This document shows, in pieces, positions 19,782 to 27,306 of a DNA stretch of 64,000 nucleotides. The position numbers were made by a program, and so were the translations under genes. The notes beneath the pieces were generated by a model that was given only the letters and a program-made list of their open reading frames with translations, had not been told where the DNA came from and did not search any database. Position 1 is the stretch's first letter; every line of letters starts with the position of its first letter. Source of the DNA: Winogradskyella sp. (GTDB lineage Bacteria > Bacteroidota > Bacteroidia > Flavobacteriales > Flavobacteriaceae); assembly GCA_002722255.1 (NCBI GenBank), contig PBLD01000006.1:172796-236795 (forward strand), given 5' to 3'.

Positions 19782-19932
19782 AAGAAAAACTATTGCAACA
19801 ACCTTATAAATAATCTCCATTCGCTAGCGGTCGTTTGTAACGAGTGGATTAGTAGTAAAGAAATTATTACCTACATTTGAAGTCAGCGAGGATTTTAACA
19901 CGCTTAGTCATACAGAAACCATAAGCTAACGC
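19782..19932 (+). repeat. Spacer repeat C (diverged attC-like)
   Basis: It begins TATTGCAACAAC (19791-19802). It shares the TCGTTTG.AACG hairpin core (19823-19846) and the downstream GAAATTAT and GAGGATTTT blocks with spacer B. The right end is decayed: CCATAAGCTAACGC replaces the CCATAGCC..CCGTT block, so this copy may be inactive. Confidence 0.6.
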
Positions 19933-20616
19933 ATGAAAAACACACTTACATTATTAATCGTATTGGTTTCAACTCTAAGCTTTGGGCAAAAAATCGAAGA
20001 AGAAAAGTTATGGAGAACCAAAGGGGTTTATGACTCTTTAGGTAATTTTATTGAACGAGCAAAAATTCAAAGCTTTCTCTTTAGTTCAAAATCTGACCAG
20101 TTTTTCAGATTAAGAACACAAGACAGGCTAAACATGGAAACAGGAGAAACTAAAGTTTTCGTTTACAGAGATACTTTAAATCTAAAATCTTCCGATAGCA
20201 ATACTTATCAATTAAGCGATAAAGAAACACTTACCTTACATTCTAGAGATTCTTTAACAATACAATATAATGGCTACACGTTGCCTTACGTCAAATTAGA
20301 CCTGCAATCCAATAAAATTGATTTAGAAAAACTTAAGTCAACACTACAAGAAGAACCTTTAATTGAGTCTGTTGAAGGCATTAAAGAATATCAGTTTACA
20401 TATCAAAAAAATGGACTAGTAAAAGTAAAACCTCTGGAAAGAGACTCAGAGTGGGAATCCGAATACAAAATAATAGATTTTAACGGCTTTATAATAATTC
20501 AAGGAATTGTATCAGCACCAAAGCTGATAACTAAGCTTGAAAAAGGAAAAATAAGTTTTATGGAAATCGATTATCGATTTGAAAACAAAAATGGAGAGTT
20601 AAATAAATCATATTAG
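19933..20616 (+). CDS. Exported protein of unknown function
   Basis: 227 residues with a clear signal peptide (MKNTLTLLIVLVSTLSFGQ). The mature protein is rich in alternating polar and hydrophobic strands ('NTYQLSDKETLTLHSRDSL'), suggesting a beta-rich fold; no family motif is recognised and there are no cysteines. It follows spacer C, but no left-end repeat is seen after its stop, so it marks the right edge of the island. It converges on the CPBP protease gene with 22 bases between stops. Confidence 0.65.
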   Translation: MKNTLTLLIVLVSTLSFGQKIEEEKLWRTKGVYDSLGNFIERAKIQSFLFSSKSDQFFRLRTQDRLNMETGETKVFVYRDTLNLKSSDSNTYQLSDKETLTLHSRDSLTIQYNGYTLPYVKLDLQSNKIDLEKLKSTLQEEPLIESVEGIKEYQFTYQKNGLVKVKPLERDSEWESEYKIIDFNGFIIIQGIVSAPKLITKLEKGKISFMEIDYRFENKNGELNKSY

Positions 20617-20638
20617 CCAAAAACCAAGTCTTTTTAAC

Positions 20639-21331
20639 TCAAACCTCTCTTCTCTTATAATTCTTAAAGATATACCATGTAATAATTCCAGGAACTACTA
20701 AAGCCTGAAACAGAAAAAACAATAGCTGTTCCCAGCCATTTAAATCAACGCCTTTACTATCAGCAACATATAATGAGTCTCCCAACGGACCAGCTGAAAG
20801 AACAACGATGCTAATCACAATCCATCCAAAATGCAAGCCTAAAGGCACTAATATAGACTTGGTTTTTGCAAAGGCATAAGCAAACATCCATCCAGAAGCA
20901 CCAGTCAATATAAATACATATGCCATAGGTATAAAGCCACGTCCAAACATTTGATAACTAAACCAATGGTAAATCCCAAAAGCAATAGCGCTAATAATAC
21001 AAGCCCAGTTAATATCTAAACGTTTAATAAGTAGATAGAGTAATGCACCTCTAAAAATAAGTTCTTCAAAAAAAGCAGCCTTAAACGTCCACCAGATACC
21101 ATTGAGGCTCTCCTTGATGCCATAATCTATATTTCGAACGTAATTAAATTCCTTAAAATAAGCCTGTCCCAACAAATTAATCAAGCAAAACACAGCCATT
21201 ACAATCATGCCAATAGAAAACGCTTTCATGCGTTTGCTGTTAGGCAGTATACCTAAAACGGTTATATGCTCCCTTTCAATAAGCCAAAGGAGCAACCATG
21301 AGATAGCAAAAACAACAAGGACACCTAGCAT
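20639..21331 (-). CDS. CPBP family intramembrane glutamic endopeptidase
   Basis: 230 residues with about seven membrane helices. The family's catalytic signature is complete: 'FFEELIFRGALLYLL' (EExxxR), 'FGIYHWFSY' (His in the second motif) and 'LGLHFGWIVIS' (third His). Such proteases resemble Rce1 CAAX peptidases; bacterial members often serve immunity to bacteriocins or membrane regulation. It stands alone on the minus strand beside the cassette-like island, with no bacteriocin gene recognised nearby. The substrate is unknown. Confidence 0.87.
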   Translation of the reverse strand: MLGVLVVFAISWLLLWLIEREHITVLGILPNSKRMKAFSIGMIVMAVFCLINLLGQAYFKEFNYVRNIDYGIKESLNGIWWTFKAAFFEELIFRGALLYLLIKRLDINWACIISAIAFGIYHWFSYQMFGRGFIPMAYVFILTGASGWMFAYAFAKTKSILVPLGLHFGWIVISIVVLSAGPLGDSLYVADSKGVDLNGWEQLLFFLFQALVVPGIITWYIFKNYKRREV

Positions 21332-21524
21332 GCGTTTTCAAAAATTAAGATAAGCTCTAATATACATCTAATAAGCTAAAGGTTAGGTTTTAAGCTTAAA
21401 ATTCAATAAGTACAATACTAATTTCTAATTAAAAGCATTAATTTTAATCCATAGTAAAAAGTAATAAAATATAAAGGGATGTAATCTCATAACCAACAAT
21501 TTAAAAACAATAATAAACATAGAC

Positions 21525-22355
21525 ATGAAGTACAGTATTTTAGGTTTAATATTTCAATTCATAACTATTGTAGCATTTGCGCAAGATTTGCCAGAAAAAA
21601 TTAGCGAATCAGATTTTACAATAGGAAAATCAATCAAAATAGAGTCAAAGATTTTAAACGAAACCAGAGATTTAAACATATACTTACCTTTAGGTTATGC
21701 CGCAGATAGTTTAAAAACTTACCCTGTAATCTATTTATTAGATGGCTCTAAAGACGAAGACTTTATCCACATCTCAGGGATTGTTCAGTTTGGTTCTTTC
21801 TCGTGGATCAATATGTTGCCAGAGTCTATAGTTGTAGGAATTGGTAATGTAGATCGAAAAAGAGATTTTACATATCCATCTCAAAATGAGTTAGATCTAA
21901 AAGAGTTTCCTACTTCAGGAAAATCACAAACTTTCATAGATTTTATAGAAAAAGAACTTCAGCCTTTTATAGACGCCACATACAACACAACTACAAACAA
22001 AACAATCATTGGGCAGTCATTAGGTGGATTGTTAGTAACTGAGATTTTATTCAAAAATCCACAACTTTTCGATAATTATATCATTGTAAGTCCAAGCTTG
22101 TGGTGGGATGATGAAAAACTTCTAGATCTAGAACCTGTTCCGTACACTTCCCCAAAAGCCATTTATATAGCTGGAGGAAAAGAAGGAGAAGTTATGGAAA
22201 GAACCGCTAAAGAATTGTTTAATAAGCTCAAAAAGAGCAAAACACAAAACACAAAACTCTTTTACGATTTTTTAGAAGACAAAACACATGGAGATGCATT
22301 GCACAATGCTGTTTATAACGCATTTGAAAAAATACACCAGCCTATCAAACAATAA
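21525..22355 (+). CDS. Alpha/beta hydrolase, esterase D / Fes-like
   Basis: 276 residues with a signal peptide ending near 'IVAFAQD'. The start of the fold reads 'LNIYLPLGYAADSLKTYPVIYLLDGS', as in the putative esterase family (PF00756). The nucleophile elbow is 'IGQSLGGLL' and the probable catalytic His lies in 'DKTHGDALHNAV'. Relatives act on siderophores or acyl esters; the substrate is not readable here. It is preceded by about 190 bases of AT-rich intergenic DNA. Confidence 0.87.
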   Translation: MKYSILGLIFQFITIVAFAQDLPEKISESDFTIGKSIKIESKILNETRDLNIYLPLGYAADSLKTYPVIYLLDGSKDEDFIHISGIVQFGSFSWINMLPESIVVGIGNVDRKRDFTYPSQNELDLKEFPTSGKSQTFIDFIEKELQPFIDATYNTTTNKTIIGQSLGGLLVTEILFKNPQLFDNYIIVSPSLWWDDEKLLDLEPVPYTSPKAIYIAGGKEGEVMERTAKELFNKLKKSKTQNTKLFYDFLEDKTHGDALHNAVYNAFEKIHQPIKQ

Positions 22356-22440
22356 TTTACATTATTGCTAACAGCAGTGTTATATTAAAAGCAGTATCTC
22401 TAAAACAGTCACGGATAGTTATATAAGCCATTGTTTTTTT

Positions 22441-22791
22441 ATGAGAATAGTATTATTGACGCTATTATTAGTTAGTTTTTTATTTGGAAGCTCTCAATCT
22501 AAAAATTCCGAAACCAAAATTGATTCGGTTAGTTTTAAAGCTAATATTGAGCTCAAAGACGCGACTAAAGATGGAATTTGTTTGAAAGGTTTTATAGTAA
22601 ATATACCATGCAAAGACTTGAAAAAACTAGATAAAAAAATAATTGAGGTCAGTGGAATTGTAACAATTCAGAAAGGACTTGAAAATACTCCTGCCCAGTA
22701 TGATAACAAAGGGAACAAAATAAATAGTCAGGGAAGAAATCAGGATACGAAGCACATCCTAAAGCCAAAATATCGAATTGTTAAAGAATAA
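22441..22791 (+). CDS. Small secreted protein, unknown
   Basis: 116 residues, with a signal peptide (MRIVLLTLLLVSFLFGSSQS). The mature part has two cysteines ('DGICLKGFIVNIPCKD') and a strand-rich core ('KKIIEVSGIVTIQKG') that could be an OB-like or Ig-like barrel. Its start lies 85 bases after the esterase stop. No family is recognised; the cysteine pair may form a disulfide. Confidence 0.6.
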   Translation: MRIVLLTLLLVSFLFGSSQSKNSETKIDSVSFKANIELKDATKDGICLKGFIVNIPCKDLKKLDKKIIEVSGIVTIQKGLENTPAQYDNKGNKINSQGRNQDTKHILKPKYRIVKE

Positions 22792-22821
22792 AACATACCA
22801 TCTAAAATAAAAACAAAACCA

Positions 22822-23190
22822 ATGAAAAACTACATCGACGGCTTTGTATTTCCCATACAACATATTCATTTAGATCAATATCAAAAAGTAGCACAGCAAG
22901 TTGCAGAAATCTGGAAAGAACACGGAGCTATAGCCTACCAAGAGTTCGTTGGCGACGATATGCACCTAGAAGGCACTAAATCCTTTACAGACGTCATCAA
23001 TACCAGAGAAGACGAGGACATTATATTTGGTTGGGTAGTCTTTCCTTCAAAAGAAGTAAGAGATCTGGCAAACCAAAAAGTACCTCAAGATCCAAGAATG
23101 GCAGCATTGGTAGAACCTTTAATCAACCCAGAGAAATTAGTCTTTGATGCCAGCAGAATGGTATATGGAGGTTTTAAATCCCTTGTATAG
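22822..23190 (+). CDS. DUF1428 family protein (YbaA-like)
   Basis: 122 residues matching the DUF1428 layout. The N-terminal 'YIDGFVFPIQHIHLDQY' is followed by 'EDEDIIFGWVVFPSKEVRD' and the C-terminal 'DASRMVYGGFKSLV'. It is a dimeric alpha-beta barrel fold of unknown biochemical role, also found in Proteobacteria. It abuts the next gene (stop TAG directly followed by ATG), so the two are co-transcribed. Confidence 0.85.
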   Translation: MKNYIDGFVFPIQHIHLDQYQKVAQQVAEIWKEHGAIAYQEFVGDDMHLEGTKSFTDVINTREDEDIIFGWVVFPSKEVRDLANQKVPQDPRMAALVEPLINPEKLVFDASRMVYGGFKSLV

Positions 23191-23574
23191 ATGCAAACAT
23201 TCACTTTCAATCATATCGCGCTGTCAGTAAAAGATGTCAATCAATCTGTTGCTTTTTATCAAAAAGTATTTCAATTAAAAGAGATACAAAATACAGCCTC
23301 AAATTCTAAAACCAGATGGCTTCAACTCACAGAGAGCACCCAACTGCATTTAATACCAAGACCGAATGCAGAAATAAAGACCAATAAAGCCGTGCATTTT
23401 GCATTAGCAACAACAGATTTCAACGCATTTGTAAACCATTTAGAAACCTTAAATATTGAGTATTCCGATTGGAAAGATACACCAAACAAAGACTACATCA
23501 GAGATGATGGAATAAAACAAGTTTACTTTCAAGATCCAGACGGCTATTGGATTGAAGTCAATAACGATGTCTAA
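23191..23574 (+). CDS. VOC family protein (glyoxalase / dioxygenase superfamily)
   Basis: 127 residues forming two beta-alpha-beta-beta-beta modules. Metal-ligand-like positions are visible: His in 'FNHIALSVKDV' (residue 7), His in 'AVHFALATTDF' and Glu in 'YWIEVNN'. That is a typical vicinal-oxygen-chelate set. The reaction (lactoylglutathione lyase, dioxygenase or antibiotic binding) cannot be told. It sits immediately downstream of the DUF1428 gene. Confidence 0.87.
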   Translation: MQTFTFNHIALSVKDVNQSVAFYQKVFQLKEIQNTASNSKTRWLQLTESTQLHLIPRPNAEIKTNKAVHFALATTDFNAFVNHLETLNIEYSDWKDTPNKDYIRDDGIKQVYFQDPDGYWIEVNNDV

Positions 23575-23595
23575 TAAAAACTACAGTAGATAAGG

Positions 23596-24039
23596 CTATT
23601 TCTCAGAGTTGTACTTTGTAAACAACAACTCCTTTTTCTTCACATGCAATACAATTTCAGATAAGGTAGCATTTTGCAAAGATTTAATATCCTTTTCTTC
23701 AATTTGAAAATCAATATTAGTCACAAATCGTCCTTTTACTTCAGTATGGTGAGATTCAAACTCAAGCGAGTCAGAGTTTAAGGTCAATTCAAAATTCTTT
23801 CCTTTAAATGTTAAGCGAGCACCGTTTTTACACTTCACCTTTAATGAGCCCACAACAATAGTCTGAAAAAAGAAATAGCCACCCAACTCATTAAGGCCAG
23901 AAAAAAGCACATTGCTATCAGAAACACCATAAGCATCATGCTCTATAGAAGCTATAATAGCGTCAATAGTATCCTCAGAAGTTTCAGTTTTATTAAATAG
24001 TTTAGAAAGTGATAAACCCATAAAATTAAATTTTGGCAA
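23596..24039 (-). CDS. Conserved hypothetical protein
   Basis: 147 residues, no signal peptide. The N-terminal 40 residues are helical ('SEDTIDAIIASIEHDAYG'); the rest is strand-rich ('ARLTFKGKNFELTLNSDSL', 'HHTEVKGRFVTNIDFQI'). No catalytic motif is visible. The gene is divergent from the cyclophilin-FKBP gene; its 5' flank is the heptamer repeat tract. Function unknown. Confidence 0.6.
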   Translation of the reverse strand: MPKFNFMGLSLSKLFNKTETSEDTIDAIIASIEHDAYGVSDSNVLFSGLNELGGYFFFQTIVVGSLKVKCKNGARLTFKGKNFELTLNSDSLEFESHHTEVKGRFVTNIDFQIEEKDIKSLQNATLSEIVLHVKKKELLFTKYNSEK

Positions 24040-24057
24040 AACTAGGTTTAATTATTT

Positions 24058-24078
24058 AAATCCCAAATCCCAAATCCC
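24058..24078 (+). repeat. Heptamer tandem repeat (AAATCCC)x3
   Basis: Three perfect copies of AAATCCC stand head to tail, directly followed by a second, different heptamer array. Confidence 0.9.
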
Positions 24079-24079
24079 A

Positions 24080-24128
24080 CTTCACGCTTCACACTTCACA
24101 CTTCACACTTCACACTTCACACTTCACA
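24080..24128 (+). repeat. Heptamer tandem repeat (CTTCACA)x7
   Basis: One CTTCACG unit and six perfect CTTCACA units; the next unit decays to CTTCCAA. The array ends 17 bases before a promoter -7 element, so it covers the place of the -33 box. Confidence 0.9.
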
Positions 24129-24145
24129 CTTCCAACTTTACTTCG

Positions 24146-24153
24146 TATCTTTG
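24146..24153 (+). promoter_or_regulatory. -7 promoter element for the cyclophilin-FKBP gene
   Basis: TATCTTTG matches TANNTTTG, 24 bases before the start codon. The expected -33 position (about 24123-24126) lies inside the heptamer array and has no TTG. Confidence 0.5.
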
Positions 24154-24177
24154 CAGCCTTAAACAAAAGAAAAAACA

Positions 24178-25110
24178 ATGCAAGACGGATTATACGCAAA
24201 ATTCAACACCTCAAAAGGTGAAATCTTAGTCAATTTAGAATTCGAAAAAACACCAGGTACCGTAGGTAACTTTGTGGCTTTAGCAGAAGGTAACTTAGAG
24301 AACTCTGCAAAACCTCAAGGTACACCATATTACGATGGTTTAAACTTTCATAGAGTTATACCAGATTTTATGATACAAGGTGGCTGTCCTCAAGGTACAG
24401 GAACAGGAAATCCTGGTTATAAATTTGATGACGAAATTCATCCAGATTTAAAACACGATGCGCCAGGTAAACTATCTATGGCAAATGCAGGTCCAGGTAC
24501 TAACGGTAGCCAGTTCTTCATTACGCATGTTGAAACTCCTTGGTTAGATGGTAAGCATACCGTTTTTGGTAACGTAGTAGAAGGGCAAGATGTTGTTGAT
24601 GCTGTAGCGCAAGGTGATAAAATTGAAAGCTTAGAGATTGTAAGAGTAGGTGATGCTGCTGAAAAATTTAATGCTGTTGAAGCGTTTAGAACTTTTGAAG
24701 GTGCACGCGAAAAACGTATTGCTGCAGAGCGTGAAGCGGCAAGAGCTGAGTTAGATAAATTAGCTGCAGGTTTTGAAGAAACGGCTTCAGGATTGCGTTA
24801 CAAGATCATTCAAAAAGGTAATGGTAAAAAAGCTGAAAAAGGCAATATGGTATCTGTACACTACAAAGGTCAGTTGGCAGATGGTACTGTGTTCGATTCT
24901 TCATACAAGAGAAATTCTCCTTTAGATTTTCAAGTTGGTGTTGGTCAGGTTATTCCTGGTTGGGATGAAGGTATCTGCTTATTGAGTGTTGGTGATAAGG
25001 CACGTTTGGTAATTCCTAGCGACTTAGGTTATGGTGCTGCAGGTGCAGGAGGTGTAATTCCACCAAACGCTACATTGGTTTTTGATGTAGAATTAATGGA
25101 TACAAAATAA
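24178..25110 (+). CDS. Dual-family peptidyl-prolyl isomerase (cyclophilin-FKBP fusion)
   Basis: 310 residues. Residues about 5-155 form a cyclophilin ('[20 protein letters not shown]', '[19 protein letters not shown]'). Residues about 160-200 form a charged helical linker ('[19 protein letters not shown]'). Residues about 200-310 form an FKBP domain ('[18 protein letters not shown]', '[18 protein letters not shown]', '[20 protein letters not shown]'). Both active sites look complete. With no signal peptide it should act in the cytosol. The order matches the cyclophilin-first dual-family immunophilins (CFBP) reported from flavobacteria. It ends at a hairpin terminator. Confidence 0.93.
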   Translation: MQDGLYAKFNTSKGEILVNLEFEKTPGTVGNFVALAEGNLENSAKPQGTPYYDGLNFHRVIPDFMIQGGCPQGTGTGNPGYKFDDEIHPDLKHDAPGKLSMANAGPGTNGSQFFITHVETPWLDGKHTVFGNVVEGQDVVDAVAQGDKIESLEIVRVGDAAEKFNAVEAFRTFEGAREKRIAAEREAARAELDKLAAGFEETASGLRYKIIQKGNGKKAEKGNMVSVHYKGQLADGTVFDSSYKRNSPLDFQVGVGQVIPGWDEGICLLSVGDKARLVIPSDLGYGAAGAGGVIPPNATLVFDVELMDTK

Positions 25111-25135
25111 GACGTATTTCAGATTTTAAATAATT

Positions 25136-25166
25136 AAAAGTCTCGCTTAAATAGTGGGACTTTTTT
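25136..25166 (+). terminator. Terminator after the cyclophilin-FKBP gene
   Basis: Arms 25136-25147 and 25153-25164 pair with one G-U and one mismatch around a 5-base loop, then a T-run. Confidence 0.75.
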
Positions 25167-25199
25167 ATGTTTATTAACTTAGCATTTCAATTTTTTAGA

Positions 25200-26339
25200 A
25201 TGACAAATTACGATTACATCATTTTGGGTGCAGGTGCTTCAGGTCTTATGTTGGCTTATCGTATGGCTTCAGATACTTTTTTTGATGATAAATCGATTTT
25301 AATTATTGATAAAGAAAAGCAAAAAGGCAATGATAGAACTTGGTGCTTTTGGGAAAACGGTGAAGGTGAGTGGGATGATATATTGACTAAAACCTGGTCT
25401 AAAATCTATTTTGGAAGTGATAATTATAAAGGCGACATAGACATATTACCATATAAATATAAAATGATACGAAGTGAAGATTTTTATAATTCACTTTGGC
25501 AAAAAATTGAAAAGAAAACCAACATCACATTTCATAATGATGAGGTCCGTAATTTTACTGAGCTTAACGATTGTGTACAAGTCATTACCAGTAAAGGAAG
25601 TTATGTGGCCTCTAAACTTTTTAATAGCATACATGATGCAAATCTGTATGTTAATCAAAAAAAGTATCCTGTACTTCAGCAACACTTTGTAGGTTGGTTT
25701 GTAAAAACTGAAGATGCTGTCTTTGATGATTCAACAGCAACTTTTATGGATTTTACTGTGCCACAAAACGGAAATACACGTTTTATGTATGTGTTACCAA
25801 TAGACAAATACACTGCACTATTTGAATACACTTTATTTTCTAAAGAGTTGCTTCAACTTGAAGAATACGAAGAAGCTATAATAAACTATCTAAAAGAAAG
25901 AGGGATTAATGATTTTGAAATAAAAGAAAAAGAAAAAGGTAGCATACCAATGACAGCTTTTAAGTTTTCTCAACTAAATTCAAAACATGTACTTAATATA
26001 GGCACAGCTGGTGGTTGGACTAAAGCAAGTACTGGATATACCTTTAGAAATACGTCAAAAAAAACTAAAGAACTTATAATGTTTTTAAAGCAAGAAAGTT
26101 ATCTTTTTGCATTTAATATTAAATCAAAATTTTGGTTTTATGATTTGATATTCCTCGACGTGCTGGCAAATAATAATGAAGAGGGTGCAGCTTTGTTTGC
26201 ATCTATGTTTAAAAAAGCAGATGTAAAAACTATCTTTAAGTTTTTAGATGAAGAATCTACAAGGTTAGAAGATTTAAAGATTATCTTGTCTGTGCCACCA
26301 AAACGATTTATTCAAGCCTTTTTAAAACGGCTATTTTAA
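25200..26339 (+). CDS. crtY: Lycopene cyclase (CrtY/CrtL-type)
   Basis: 379 residues from ATG 25200; an in-frame ATG at 25167 falls directly behind the terminator T-run and is less likely. The N-terminal dinucleotide fold is 'YIILGAGASGLMLAYRM', followed by 'DRTWCFWENGEG'. The C-terminal half has 'GTAGGWTKASTGYTF', a signature of bacterial lycopene cyclases. The enzyme would cyclise lycopene to beta-carotene. It sits about 12 kb from the other carotenoid genes (37619-41307) and must be regulated separately. Confidence 0.88.
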   Translation: MTNYDYIILGAGASGLMLAYRMASDTFFDDKSILIIDKEKQKGNDRTWCFWENGEGEWDDILTKTWSKIYFGSDNYKGDIDILPYKYKMIRSEDFYNSLWQKIEKKTNITFHNDEVRNFTELNDCVQVITSKGSYVASKLFNSIHDANLYVNQKKYPVLQQHFVGWFVKTEDAVFDDSTATFMDFTVPQNGNTRFMYVLPIDKYTALFEYTLFSKELLQLEEYEEAIINYLKERGINDFEIKEKEKGSIPMTAFKFSQLNSKHVLNIGTAGGWTKASTGYTFRNTSKKTKELIMFLKQESYLFAFNIKSKFWFYDLIFLDVLANNNEEGAALFASMFKKADVKTIFKFLDEESTRLEDLKIILSVPPKRFIQAFLKRLF

Positions 26340-26344
26340 ATCTA

Positions 26345-26400
26345 CAGAACTTTAGTAATCTAACCAATCTAAGAGTCTAAGCTTATCTAAGCATCTAAAT
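26345..26400. repeat. Degenerate TCTAA-rich repeat between convergent genes
   Basis: Between the convergent crtY and the minus-strand unit there are about five TCTAA units spaced 8-10 bases apart (in 26354-26399); the last overlaps the 3' end of the downstream gene. No clean hairpin terminator is seen. Confidence 0.4.
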
Positions 26401-26626
26401 AAACTTGTCCTCTATGTGGTTTTAGAGCATCTCTTAATGGTTGCATTTCAGATTCGTCAACAACCATATAAGCAGTATTATGCATATCTCCAAAGCTTTC
26501 AAGGTCTGCAATGGTAATATCTAATTTGTTTATAGCAATATATTCTTTAAGATGAATTAAATGATGTTCTGCTGTTTTTTGGCTGGCAGGACCTCTAAAG
26601 TCCCAGATCAATTTTATTTTACGCAT
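26387..26626 (-). CDS. Conserved hypothetical protein, 79 residues
   Basis: 79 residues from ATG 26626, which overlaps the upstream stop (8 bases) and is preferred over an internal start at 26653. The sequence 'IKLIWDFRGPASQKTAEHHL' followed by 'DMHNTAYMVVDESEM' suggests a small alpha-beta ferredoxin-like protein. No cofactor motif is visible. The overlap implies translational coupling with the SRPBCC gene. Confidence 0.65.
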   Translation of the reverse strand: MRKIKLIWDFRGPASQKTAEHHLIHLKEYIAINKLDITIADLESFGDMHNTAYMVVDESEMQPLRDALKPHRGQVYLDA

Positions 26627-27074
26627 CAGAAACAGAAATACCCTTTTCGGCAAAATTTTTAAAGTTATCCATGTATTTTTTAGTCTGTTTTTTAAAGGCT
26701 CTAGGCATTAAAAACAACATAGCGTTCATCATAAATGTTGTTGGTTGAAATTCATTTTTACTAATCCATTTGGTGTGTCCTTCAGGTGTAGTTTCAAAAT
26801 AATTTTGCTGAATATTCCTAACTCCTTTCGTTGTATACGTAGCATGAAATTCATTTGGAAAATCTTGTTTTGTAATGGTCTCAATAAGTTCCATTTTACG
26901 TTTTCCGAGTTGGTATTTCAGTTTCATTTTAGCACCAAACTCTCCAGGAGTGCCAGAAATATGCTCTGCGCTTATTAAACCTTCTTGCCAATGTTTCATG
27001 TTTTCTGCAGAGTTCATTTTCTTGGCTACCTCTTGTAGAGGCTTCTCAATAATGATTTCGGTTGTATATTTCAT
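26619..27074 (-). CDS. SRPBCC family protein (polyketide cyclase / START-like)
   Basis: 151 residues. It opens with 'MKYTTEIIIEKPLQEVAKKM' and 'MKHWQEGLISAEHISG', the first strand and helix pattern of the SRPBCC hydrophobic-ligand fold, and ends with the long helix 'RAFKKQTKKYMDNFKNFAEK'. The ligand is unknown. It is the first gene of a two-gene minus-strand unit. Confidence 0.8.
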   Translation of the reverse strand: MKYTTEIIIEKPLQEVAKKMNSAENMKHWQEGLISAEHISGTPGEFGAKMKLKYQLGKRKMELIETITKQDFPNEFHATYTTKGVRNIQQNYFETTPEGHTKWISKNEFQPTTFMMNAMLFLMPRAFKKQTKKYMDNFKNFAEKGISVSDA

Positions 27075-27211
27075 TTAGAATTTAGCTATAAGATTAAAGA
27101 TAGATAAAAGCTCTATACTAAGTTTAATTTATCGACGTTTCAACCTATTTATAAGTTGTAATAACTGTTTTGATGTAGTTTTGTATTAACAAATTAAGAT
27201 AGTGCTATAAC

Positions 27212-27241
27212 TTGCGAAATAAGCGATTTATGTTATTTTTG
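27212..27241 (+). promoter_or_regulatory. Promoter of the parvulin/SurA operon
   Basis: TTG (27212-27214), a 19-base spacer, then TATTTTTG (27234-27241): an exact Bacteroidota TTG-N19-TANNTTTG promoter, 66 bases before the first gene. Confidence 0.7.
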
Positions 27242-27306
27242 CTCAACCTCTAATTAGAGGACTTTATTTGATAAATAGGAAGATTTAACGCAGAAAATTT
27301 ATAAAC

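Larger units (their letters stand above)
17443..19926 (+). mobile_element. Candidate integron-like gene-cassette array (no integrase seen)
   Basis: Three small exported-protein genes lie in one orientation, separated by spacers of 161, 164 and 151 bases. Each gene is bracketed by its own short inverted sequence: GTTGTGTGTA (17443) with TACACACAAC (18200); TTACCAAAC (18332) with GTTTGGTAA (19232); GCAATA (19381) with TATTGC (19791). Between these, spacer ends are conserved: an AAC(A)AACGG..TATA left end and a CCATAGCC..CCGTT right end. That layout (gene plus downstream imperfect palindrome, with self-matching termini) is how integron cassettes and attC sites are built. The core does not match the canonical GTTRRRY strictly and no tyrosine recombinase is encoded here, so mobility is inference. 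Confidence 0.45.

Noticed and set aside
22356..22440. Possible fourth cassette spacer (ATTGCTAACAGCAG ... ATAAGCCATTGTT)
   Set aside because: Only 85 bases, with weak similarity to the spacer ends and no private inverted termini around the next gene; it may be a decayed copy but cannot be supported.
20639..23574. Bacteriocin or toxin-antitoxin system around the CPBP protease
   Set aside because: No toxin, leader peptide or antitoxin gene is recognisable; the neighbours are an esterase, DUF1428 and VOC proteins.
24058..24132. Possible CRISPR array
   Set aside because: Units are 7 bases and contiguous without spacers, so this is a microsatellite.
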